From: an uncultured Burkholderiales bacterium
GTDB lineage: Bacteria; Pseudomonadota; Gammaproteobacteria; Burkholderiales; Burkholderiaceae_C
DNA length: 64,000 nt
Direction of reading: 5' to 3'
Assembly: GCA_903932865.1 (NCBI GenBank)
Contig: CAIZHQ010000016.1
Span: 372,001-436,000 of the forward strand
Position numbers and translations under genes: made by a program. Below are positions 36,946-43,881 of the stretch, piece after piece. The stretch's first letter is position 1, and every line of letters begins with the position of its first letter. A model generated the notes under the pieces. It was not told where the DNA came from. It made no database searches and was given only the letters and a program-made list of their open reading frames with translations.

Positions 36946-37740
36946 ATGAACCTCCATCTTCAAAACAAGCACATCCTCATCACGGGCGGTAGTAAGGGCA
37001 TTGGGTTGGCATGCGCCAGCGCATTTTTACAAGAGGGCGCGCATGTGACCTTGGTGGCGCGCAATTCCGACACCTTGGCAGCGGCGCAACGAGAGTTGAG
37101 TCTGGCAGCACCCGCAGGTTGCAAAATTCATGTGGTGTCAGCAGATCTGACACAAGCTGACGCTGCCCTGGCCGCCCTTGCCGAGGCAGAAGGCTTGGGG
37201 GGGCCGATCGATGTGCTGGTCAATTCGGCCGGCGCTGCCAAAAAGACGCCAGCCGCAGACCTGAAACCGCAGGACTGGCAAAACGCCATGCAGTCTAAGT
37301 TTTTCAGTTACATCAACATGATGGATCCCGTCATCAAAAAAATGGCGGCGCGTGGGCAGGGCGCCATCGTCAATGTCGTTGGCAACGGCGGCAAGGTGGC
37401 CAGCCCTGTGCACCTGCCGGGCGGTGCAGCCAACGCCGCCTTGATGTTGGCGACCGCTGGTCTGGCCAACGCGTATGCCGGGCAAGGCGTTCGGGTCAAT
37501 GCGGTCAATCCCGGCAGCACTTTCACTCAGCGGTTGGAGACCGCCATAGCGGCAGACGCCAAGAGTCGGCTTATATCGCCCGAGACGGCCTTGTCGCAAC
37601 TCACCGAAAAGCTGCCCATGGGGCGGATCGCCCAACCCGCGGAGGTGGCAGCTGCGGTCGTGTTTTTGGCGTCTAGCCAAGCGAGTTACATCACTGGTGC
37701 CAATTTGTTGATGGATGGCGCGTTGGTGCCTTTGATCTGA
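36946..37740 (+). CDS. SDR-family oxidoreductase with altered YxxxK site (set B)
   Basis: 264-residue Rossmann protein. ITGGSKGIGLACAS cofactor loop and VNSAGAAKKTP (NSAG instead of NNAG). The YxxxK position reads GGAAN (in HLPGGAANAALML), i.e. GxxxN, as in the set A SDR, and here no nearby Tyr is visible. C-terminal YITGANLLMDGALVPLI is typical. Starts 37 bp after MmgE/PrpD. Confidence 0.85.
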   Translation: MNLHLQNKHILITGGSKGIGLACASAFLQEGAHVTLVARNSDTLAAAQRELSLAAPAGCKIHVVSADLTQADAALAALAEAEGLGGPIDVLVNSAGAAKKTPAADLKPQDWQNAMQSKFFSYINMMDPVIKKMAARGQGAIVNVVGNGGKVASPVHLPGGAANAALMLATAGLANAYAGQGVRVNAVNPGSTFTQRLETAIAADAKSRLISPETALSQLTEKLPMGRIAQPAEVAAAVVFLASSQASYITGANLLMDGALVPLI

Positions 37741-37908
37741 GCGCGCCTGTTTTGGCAGCGCCATTTTTTGCCATCGGCTTGTCCGGTTGGGCAGACCATC
37801 GCGCTGGCCTTCAACGGGTTCAGCCAAGCGCCAGCAGGGGATGCGCCGCGTCGCGCTCCAAACGCGTGACCCGTTGCAAGCAGCCAAGCCCCCAAAAAGG
37901 AGACCCAC

Positions 37909-38673
37909 ATGTATGAACATTTGATTGTCAAAGAACAAGGTCGCTGGGTTGAAGTTCATTTGAACCGACCCCAAGTTCGGCATGCCCTGTCGCGTGCCCT
38001 GATGCGCGAGATCACTGCCGTGGCGCGCGCCCTGAGCGATCGCACAGACATTGACGTGGTCATCCTCACGGGCGATGCGCGGTGCTTTTCGGCGGGTGCT
38101 GATTTGAACGACGCGCAAGCTTGGGCCGACGACAGCTTGTCCACGGTGCAGCGGCGCGACATGGCGGGCACGGGTTTTCGCATGTGCAAGGCTTGGGAAG
38201 AAATGCCGCAAATCACCATCGCCGCCATCGAAGGCTATGCGGTGGGCGGTGGGCTGGCGCTGTCGTTGGCCTGCGACTGGCGTGTGCTGGCGCAAGACGC
38301 CTTTGTGTCCTTGCCCGAAATCGCCTTGGGCATTCCGCTCACCTGGGGCACCATCCCCCGCTTGGTCAACCTGCTGGGCCCAGCCAAGGCCAAGCGCCTG
38401 ACCATCTTGTGCGAGCGCATCGCTGCACCTGAAGCGCTGAGCCTTGGACTGGTCGACTACGTCAGTGACACAGGCCAAGCCATGGTCCGCGCACAAGCCC
38501 TGGCCGCGCAAACCCTGGCCCAACCCGCCGCTACCGTGCGCATGAGCAAAGAGTCGGTCAACGCCGCCGCCACAGCCCTGAACCACGCCACCTCGTACAT
38601 GGCACACGACCAGATCGCCTTGGCCGCATCCAGCCCCGAGTCACGCGCAGCGCGGGGTCAGGCTTTGCGCTGA
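37909..38673 (+). CDS. Enoyl-CoA hydratase/isomerase family protein (set B)
   Basis: 254-residue crotonase-fold protein. Oxyanion region CFSAGADLNDA; core GYAVGGGLALSLACD has Ala in place of the first catalytic Glu, while the second is kept (VSLPEIALGIPL). The one-Glu pattern is seen in isomerase-like members. ATG at 37909 follows AAAAAGGAGACCCAC, an excellent Shine-Dalgarno. 168 bp separate it from the SDR, so it may have its own promoter. Confidence 0.85.
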   Translation: MYEHLIVKEQGRWVEVHLNRPQVRHALSRALMREITAVARALSDRTDIDVVILTGDARCFSAGADLNDAQAWADDSLSTVQRRDMAGTGFRMCKAWEEMPQITIAAIEGYAVGGGLALSLACDWRVLAQDAFVSLPEIALGIPLTWGTIPRLVNLLGPAKAKRLTILCERIAAPEALSLGLVDYVSDTGQAMVRAQALAAQTLAQPAATVRMSKESVNAAATALNHATSYMAHDQIALAASSPESRAARGQALR

Positions 38674-38700
38674 AGCCTGCAAGCCATCCACTTGCGGGCT
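38674..38700 (+). terminator. Hairpin directly after the set B hydratase stop
   Basis: Ten-bp stem AGCCTGCAAG/CTTGCGGGCT with one G-T pair and a 7-nt loop, starting at the base after the stop codon. No T-run follows, so termination is uncertain. Confidence 0.45.
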
Positions 38701-38875
38701 GTTATGGGGCTGTGCCTTTGGAGGGCCAATCAGCCGATCATTCTGTGTGCAGCTTCCACACCGAGCGGTCAATGCGCTGGTGTCCAGTCCCATGACACCT
38801 GCTGTCACGTAAATGCACGTATGCCGATGGGTGTTTGGTGCAAAATTGGTTTTTTGAATTCAGGCAGACCACACC

Positions 38876-39289
38876 ATGCAACCATTCCACTTGGCTTTTC
38901 CCGTCACCTCTTTGGCCAAGGCCAGAGCGTTTTATGGTGATCTTTTGGGGTGCTCAGAAGGCCGCTCCAGTGAGCACTGGATCGACTTCAATTTTTACGG
39001 CCACCAAATTGTGGCGCACCTGAGCCCTTCAGAGGCGGGTCACCACAACACCAGCGCGGTGGATGGCGACAACGTGCCTGTGCGGCACTTTGGGTTGGTG
39101 ATGGAGATGGGCCAGTGGGAGGCCATGGCCGACCGGCTTAAAAAAGCAGGGACTTCATTTGTCATTGAGCCGCACATTCGCTTCAAGGGTCAAGTGGGGG
39201 AGCAGGCCACCATGTTCTTTTTGGACCCTTGTGGCAATGCGGTGGAGTTCAAGGCTTTTGCAAACCCCGACAGCCTTTTTGCCAAGTAA
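38876..39289 (+). CDS. VOC (glyoxalase/dioxygenase) superfamily protein
   Basis: 137-residue protein with the two beta-alpha-beta-beta-beta modules of the VOC fold: MQPFHLAFPVTSLAKARAFYGDLLGC and VRHFGLVMEMGQWEAMADRL, closing with FFLDPCGNAVEFKAF. Candidate metal ligands are His5, the second-module His (RHFG) and the final Glu (VEFK). Reaction unknown; could be a glyoxalase, a dioxygenase or a resistance protein. An AT-rich stretch (GCAAAATTGGTTTTTTGAATTC) precedes it. Followed by a strong terminator inside the convergent neighbour. Confidence 0.85.
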   Translation: MQPFHLAFPVTSLAKARAFYGDLLGCSEGRSSEHWIDFNFYGHQIVAHLSPSEAGHHNTSAVDGDNVPVRHFGLVMEMGQWEAMADRLKKAGTSFVIEPHIRFKGQVGEQATMFFLDPCGNAVEFKAFANPDSLFAK

Positions 39290-39304
39290 GCCCATCGGCC
39301 TGGT

Positions 39305-40354
39305 TCACCGATCCAACGACTGCATCACCTGGTTGATGCAGTCGTTTGTTTTGGCAGCGTCAATCCACCGCATGATGCACACCAATTCCAGCTTGGGATC
39401 GACCCAGGTGACGGACGAACCCGCGCCAATGGCAAACCACGAAGTGCGGGGAGCATCTTTGAACAGCGCCCCGTCATTGTTGAGCCAAATCAGGTAGCCA
39501 TAGTAGGGCGCAACGTCACAGGGCTGCTGCATCCTGTGCAGCCATTGCTGGGACAAAATTTGTTGGCCCTTGAACTGGCCTTGCCCCATGAGCATCAGGC
39601 CAATCAGCGCCTGGTCCATGGCCGAGATGGACACACCGCCGCCCCAGTGGCTGCCGCCCGGCACCGACATCATGCGTTGGCCATGGACCTCGGTCCAGCC
39701 TTGCTCGTAGCCCACCCATTGAAACGCGTCCGAACACCCCAGGGGTTGTCGGAAAAATTCTTCAAACACTTCCGGCAGTGGGCGCTTGAACAAGTGCAGC
39801 AAGGCCAATGACAGTTGGTTGATGCGAACGTCGTTGTACTCAAACCGGGAGCCTGGCTCGCCCAGCGGTCTGGCATCGCCTTTGATGCCGTCGGCTTGCC
39901 CGCTTTGGTAAGGCAGCCAGCGGTAGCGGTCGACCTGTTCAGGAATGCCCAGGCAAGTGCCTTCCCACTCGCTGGTTTGTTGCAGCAAATGGTGCCAAGT
40001 GATGCGCGACAAGCGATCGCCCTCAAAGCCAATGCCGGGGCATTGCTCAACCACGGGGGTGTGGACGTCTTTCAACAACCCCTGGTCAAAAGCCAGACCG
40101 GCCAGCAAGGCCAAATAGGTTTTCGCCACACTGAAAGTCAGGTCGGCTTTGTGGGGCTCGCCCCATTGGGCCAACAACTGGTGTTGGTGAAACAGAACGC
40201 CCGACACGGGCCCACGGCCATGGACTGGGCCATACAAGCGGTTGTAAGGCGGTGGATCCAGATCGTGAATGCCCCAAGGCGGCGAGGTGTCTCTCGACCA
40301 AGGTGTTTCGCACGATTGGATGAATTCAAGGGTCGATTCAAGTGAATGTTTCAT
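39305..40354 (-). CDS. Serine hydrolase, class C beta-lactamase-like
   Basis: 349-residue cytoplasmic-looking (no signal peptide) protein of the beta-lactamase/esterase fold. Nucleophile motif SVAK (FSVAKTYLAL), tyrosine motif EYND (YxN), and a C-terminal GAGSSV region at the KTG-equivalent position. Family members are esterases, peptidases or amidases. It is convergent with the VOC gene (15 bp gap) and 42 bp downstream of the acyl-CoA dehydrogenase on the same strand, so the two could be co-transcribed. Confidence 0.82.
   Translation of the reverse strand: MKHSLESTLEFIQSCETPWSRDTSPPWGIHDLDPPPYNRLYGPVHGRGPVSGVLFHQHQLLAQWGEPHKADLTFSVAKTYLALLAGLAFDQGLLKDVHTPVVEQCPGIGFEGDRLSRITWHHLLQQTSEWEGTCLGIPEQVDRYRWLPYQSGQADGIKGDARPLGEPGSRFEYNDVRINQLSLALLHLFKRPLPEVFEEFFRQPLGCSDAFQWVGYEQGWTEVHGQRMMSVPGGSHWGGGVSISAMDQALIGLMLMGQGQFKGQQILSQQWLHRMQQPCDVAPYYGYLIWLNNDGALFKDAPRTSWFAIGAGSSVTWVDPKLELVCIMRWIDAAKTNDCINQVMQSLDR
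39315..39352 (+). terminator. Terminator of the VOC gene inside the convergent coding sequence
   Basis: Perfect 13-bp stem AACGACTGCATCA/TGATGCAGTCGTT with a 6-nt loop, then TTGTTTT. It lies 25 bp after the VOC stop but within the last codons of the minus-strand serine hydrolase gene. Confidence 0.8.
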
Positions 40355-40396
40355 GTGGATGCTCGGATCAATGCAGGGATATTGTCTGGATGGTCT

Positions 40397-41584
40397 TTAG
40401 ACCCGCGTTGCTTTGGTGGTCTGCTGCGCTTTGTAGACCATCTTGCGTGCCATGCTCCAGCGGTGGACTTCGCTGGGGCCGTCGTAAATCCGGAAGGCAC
40501 GCATGTCCATGAAGATCCGCATCACGGGCGTTTCGGCCGTCACACCCTGACCGCCGAGGATTTGCACGCAGCGGTCCACCACGCGCCACTCGGCTTCGGA
40601 GCAGGCCACCTTGGTACGGCTCGATTCAAAGCCGCCTTTTTGGCCCTGGTCGAGCAGCCAAGCGGTGTGCCAGATGTGCAGACGGGCGGTGTGCAGGTCG
40701 ATGTCGTTGTCGGCCAGCATGAAGCCCACGCCCTCGTGCTCGGCCAGAGGTTTGCCAAAGGCGTGGCGGCGGCTGGCGTAATCCAGGGCAATGTCATGGG
40801 CGCGACGCGCTTGACCCAGCCAGCGCATGCAATGGGTCAAGCGCGCCGGGGCCAGCCGAATCTGTGCGTAGCGAAAGCCCTGGCCCACTTCGCCCAACAC
40901 ATCGGTGGCAGGGATGCGCACGTTGTCAAAGCGCAGCACACCATGGCCGCCGGTGAAGCAGTTGTCCATGGCGTCCATGCTCCGCTCCAGCGTGATGCCC
41001 GCGTTGTCCATGTCGGTCAAAAACATGGTGGCCGTCCCGTCTTCCATGCGCGCCATGACGATGACGTAATCTGCGCCTTCGGCCCCGGTGATGAACCATT
41101 TGACGCCAGTGATCAGGTAGTTGTCGCCGTCTCGCACGGCGGTGGTTTTGAGCATGGACGGGTCAGCGCCAGCGCCGGGGTCGGGCTCAGTCATGGCAAA
41201 GCACGAGCGTGTGAGGCCCGCCACCTGCGGGCGCAGCCAGCGTTCTTTTTGCGCGGGGGTGGCCACTTCTTCCATGAGGTGGATGTTGCCTTCGTCGGGC
41301 GCGTGGATGTTCAGCGCGGTGGGCCCCAGGTTGGAGTAACCGGCTTCTTCAAAGACCACCGCTTTGGCGATGTGGCTCAGGCCCAAGCCGCCCATTTCCT
41401 TGGATGCGTGGGGGGTGAGCAATCCGGCAGCGCGTGCGCGGGCCACCAGCTCGCGGCGCAGGTCTTCGGATGGGCCGTGCAGGCCGTGGCGCGGATCGCC
41501 CTCCAGCGGTATGACTTGCTCTGCAATGAACTGGCGTGTGCGCTCGCGCAGGGCTGCAATGTCCGGTGGGATGTCGAAGTTCAT
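40397..41584 (-). CDS. Acyl-CoA dehydrogenase family protein
   Basis: 395-residue flavoprotein with the three acyl-CoA dehydrogenase domains: N-terminal helices, the beta domain with CFAMTEPDPGAGADPS (FAD/substrate contacts) and WFITGAEGADY, and the C-terminal helical domain with AFGKPLAEHEGV and QILGGQGVT. The catalytic-base segment reads IYDGPSEVHRW, with Asp where medium-chain enzymes have Glu; this DGPSEVH form occurs in ACAD10/11-like proteins. Probably acts on a branched or hydroxylated acyl-CoA. Oriented away from the GST gene. Confidence 0.9.
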   Translation of the reverse strand: MNFDIPPDIAALRERTRQFIAEQVIPLEGDPRHGLHGPSEDLRRELVARARAAGLLTPHASKEMGGLGLSHIAKAVVFEEAGYSNLGPTALNIHAPDEGNIHLMEEVATPAQKERWLRPQVAGLTRSCFAMTEPDPGAGADPSMLKTTAVRDGDNYLITGVKWFITGAEGADYVIVMARMEDGTATMFLTDMDNAGITLERSMDAMDNCFTGGHGVLRFDNVRIPATDVLGEVGQGFRYAQIRLAPARLTHCMRWLGQARRAHDIALDYASRRHAFGKPLAEHEGVGFMLADNDIDLHTARLHIWHTAWLLDQGQKGGFESSRTKVACSEAEWRVVDRCVQILGGQGVTAETPVMRIFMDMRAFRIYDGPSEVHRWSMARKMVYKAQQTTKATRV

Positions 41585-41805
41585 GGTCGAGTTTTCTCAA
41601 ATCGTTGAACAGGGTTTCTTGAGGTCATTGGAAAGGCTGCAGCGGCCTCGCCCTGTCCGGCCTGTGACTGGGTGTCGCCTGGGTGTCTACTCTTGTGCTT
41701 GGAAGCGGGCTGTCATCTGTGTGGCACGCCCGGGAACAGGCGGGTGCTAGTCTGCACGCCACGGGCACAAGACTTGAATATGCAATTGCCCCAAAAAGGA
41801 AAACC

Positions 41806-42426
41806 ATGAAGCTCTACACCGCCCACCGCGCCCCCAGCCCCCGCCGGGTGCTGATGTTTTTGGTTGAGAAAAACATCACTGGCATCGAGATGGTGAACAT
41901 GGACCTCAACGGTGGTGAGCACCGTACGCCCGAATACCTGGCCAAAAGCCCGCTGGCCAAGGTGCCTGCGTTGGAGCTGGAAGACGGCCGGGTGATCACC
42001 GAGACGCGGGCGATTTGCACTTTGCTGGAGGGTCGCTTTCCCGAGCCCAACCTGATGGGCGTGGACGGCGACGAGCGCGGCTTCATCGAGATGGCCGACC
42101 GGCAGGTGGAGCTGTATTTGTTGGGCGGCATTGCCAACGCCATTCGCCACAGCCACCCAGGGCTGGCGGCTCTGGAAAAACCGCAGTTTCCGGAGTTTGG
42201 CCGCTCTCAGGCCGAGAAGGTGCGGGACGTGGCGCGGGGCTTTGACCAGCGCCTGCAAAGCCAGCCCTTCATCGCGGGCGAACGTTTCACCATTGCCGAC
42301 ATCACCGCGTTTTGCGCGCTGGAGTTTGCGCGGGGCTTGATGAAGTTCGTGCCCGGCGACGAAGGCATGCTGGCCTTGCAGGCTTGGCGCGACCGCATGA
42401 ATGAGCGGCCCAGCGCCAAGATCTGA
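41806..42426 (+). CDS. Glutathione S-transferase family protein
   Basis: 206 residues with thioredoxin-like N-domain (KLYTAHRAPSPRRVLMFL, then the cis-Pro segment AKVPALELEDG and TETRAIC for glutathione binding) and an all-helical C-domain (FIAGERFTIADITAFCALEF). ATG at 41806 preceded by AAAAAGGAAAACC. Substrate unknown. The 221-bp gap from the divergent acyl-CoA dehydrogenase holds only a possible TAGTCT -10 (41748-41753). Confidence 0.9.
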   Translation: MKLYTAHRAPSPRRVLMFLVEKNITGIEMVNMDLNGGEHRTPEYLAKSPLAKVPALELEDGRVITETRAICTLLEGRFPEPNLMGVDGDERGFIEMADRQVELYLLGGIANAIRHSHPGLAALEKPQFPEFGRSQAEKVRDVARGFDQRLQSQPFIAGERFTIADITAFCALEFARGLMKFVPGDEGMLALQAWRDRMNERPSAKI

Positions 42427-42505
42427 GACGCCGCTTGGTCAGCATCGGGCTCCATGGCGGGCACCCGGTGAGGTTAGCGCACATTCAACGGTACACCGCC
42501 GTCGG

Positions 42506-42528
42506 GGTCGAGCGCAAAGGGCTCGACC
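42506..42528 (+). other. Inverted repeat GGTCGAGC/GCTCGACC between GST and MerR genes
   Basis: Perfect 8-bp stem with a 7-nt loop in the 205-bp gap, 80 bp after the GST stop and about 100 bp before the MerR gene. Could be a weak terminator without a T-run or a regulatory hairpin. Confidence 0.4.
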
Positions 42529-42631
42529 ATGCGGTGCTGCTGCCCGGGAGGCGCAGCGGTCCCTTTGGCTTGTCGCCCATGTGTCAAAGGCCACAACCCT
42601 CGCGCTGTGCGAGCGTTGCTAGACTGAATCC

Positions 42632-42991
42632 ATGCGCATTTCAGAACTCTCTGCCAAGACCCGGGTGTCGGTGCACCGCTTGCGGCGTTACGAAGCTGAC
42701 GGCCTGATTGAAAGTCAGAGATTGCCCAATGGCTATCGCGAGTTCGACGAGAGAACCGTCAAGCACGTCATCTTTATCGCCATGTCTCGGGAGATGGGTT
42801 TTTCGCTGCCCTCCATTGCCGAGGTTTTGCCGCGCTTCAAAGCGGGCAAGTTGTCAGCGCAAGACATGATCGACGCGATTTTGGCGCGTGTGGCCGAGAT
42901 CGACCAGCTCATGACCGAGCAACAGGCACTTCGCAAAAAACTGATGGACCACATCGGGTGGTTCAAAACCCAAACCAGGAAAAAACCATGA
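42632..42991 (+). CDS. MerR-family transcriptional regulator
   Basis: 119-residue protein. MerR helix-turn-helix ISELSAKTRVSVHRLRRYEADGLIES, wing NGYREFDERTVKHV, then a dimerisation helix (MIDAILARVAEIDQLMTEQQALRKKLMDHI). No Cys, so it is not a metal or redox sensor of the MerR/SoxR kind and has little room for a ligand domain. ATG at 42632 sits 6 bases after TAGACT (42620-42625), with no Shine-Dalgarno. Overlaps the thioesterase by 4 nt and probably controls it. Confidence 0.88.
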   Translation: MRISELSAKTRVSVHRLRRYEADGLIESQRLPNGYREFDERTVKHVIFIAMSREMGFSLPSIAEVLPRFKAGKLSAQDMIDAILARVAEIDQLMTEQQALRKKLMDHIGWFKTQTRKKP

Positions 42992-43395
42992 GCCCACTTG
43001 ACATGCTGAAAAAAATCAACGCCATGGCCGAATTCAACCGCTGGTGCGGCATCGAAGTCACTGTGGCCGAACCCGGCTTTGTAGAAATCCAGATGCCTTG
43101 GCGCCCTGAGGTCGGCCAGTACTCGGGCTTCTTGCACGCGGGCTTGATCGGCACACTCATCGACACTGCCTGCGGTTTTGCGGCCGGTACCGTGGCAGGG
43201 CCGAATTTGTTGGCTGCCAACTTTTCGGTCAACTGTTTGCGGCCTGCCGTAGGTCAAAAGTTCATCGCTCGGGCACGGGTGGTCAAGCCGGGCAAAACAC
43301 AGGTTTTTACCAGTTGCGATTTGTTTGCAGTGGATTCAGAAGGCGAGAAGCTGGTCGCCAACGGTCAGACTTTGCTGACAGTGGTCGCCGCTTGA
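42988..43395 (+). CDS. PaaI-family hotdog thioesterase
   Basis: 135-residue hotdog-fold protein; such enzymes hydrolyse acyl- or aryl-CoA thioesters. Core helix segment SGFLHAGLIGTLIDTACGFAA (in place of HGG.. the motif reads HAG) and ANFSVNCLRPAVGQKFIARARVV are typical. ATG at 42988 overlaps the MerR stop (ATGA) and follows CCAGGAAAAAACC. The track's longer frame starts inside the MerR gene. Confidence 0.88.
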   Translation: MSPLDMLKKINAMAEFNRWCGIEVTVAEPGFVEIQMPWRPEVGQYSGFLHAGLIGTLIDTACGFAAGTVAGPNLLAANFSVNCLRPAVGQKFIARARVVKPGKTQVFTSCDLFAVDSEGEKLVANGQTLLTVVAA

Positions 43396-43419
43396 CCGGT
43401 TCAGTGCAGCCAATGGCCT

Positions 43420-43818
43420 TCAAGCTGCAGGTGCTGCAAATCGCTCGCGCAAATAGGCCACGATCTCGTTCGAGTCTTGCAGCCAACGGGTCTGGCCATT
43501 GGCTTCGGTGATTTGGAGGCACGGCACCTTGGTGGCCCCACTGCCTTGCAACAAAGCGTCGCGGTTGACTGCATGGTGCTGCGCGTCGCGCGTTTCAATG
43601 GGCAGAGACAGGCGGCGCATTTCCTGGCGCACTTTGATGCAAAACGGGCAGGTGCTGAACTGGTAAAGCGCCAGGCTTTGGCATTGTTGGTCCACGCTGG
43701 CTTGCGCCGCAGCTTCGCGCACCACACCTGTGGGCTGGGTGAGCCGTTCTTTGAGCAGCATGACGGGGCCCAGCACAACGCGCAGGGTTTTGAAAAAAGC
43801 ACGGATCACGGATTTCAT
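43420..43818 (-). CDS. Glutaredoxin-like protein with hydrophobic N-terminus
   Basis: 132 residues. An N-terminal hydrophobic/basic helix (SVIRAFFKTLRVVLGPVMLL) may associate with the membrane; the remainder is a glutaredoxin/GST N-domain with CPFC redox site (FSTCPFCIKVRQEM), the cis-Pro segment ATKVPCLQI and DSNEIVAYLRERF. Likely a glutathione-dependent thiol reductase. ATG at 43818 (MKSVIRAF); the longer track start adds 11 residues. Confidence 0.85.
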   Translation of the reverse strand: MKSVIRAFFKTLRVVLGPVMLLKERLTQPTGVVREAAAQASVDQQCQSLALYQFSTCPFCIKVRQEMRRLSLPIETRDAQHHAVNRDALLQGSGATKVPCLQITEANGQTRWLQDSNEIVAYLRERFAAPAA

Positions 43819-43881
43819 AGAGGCTTGAAAGTTTAAAAGTGGGTGGATCAAAAGGTCGAAGTGGTGTCAAGCGCAGTGCCT

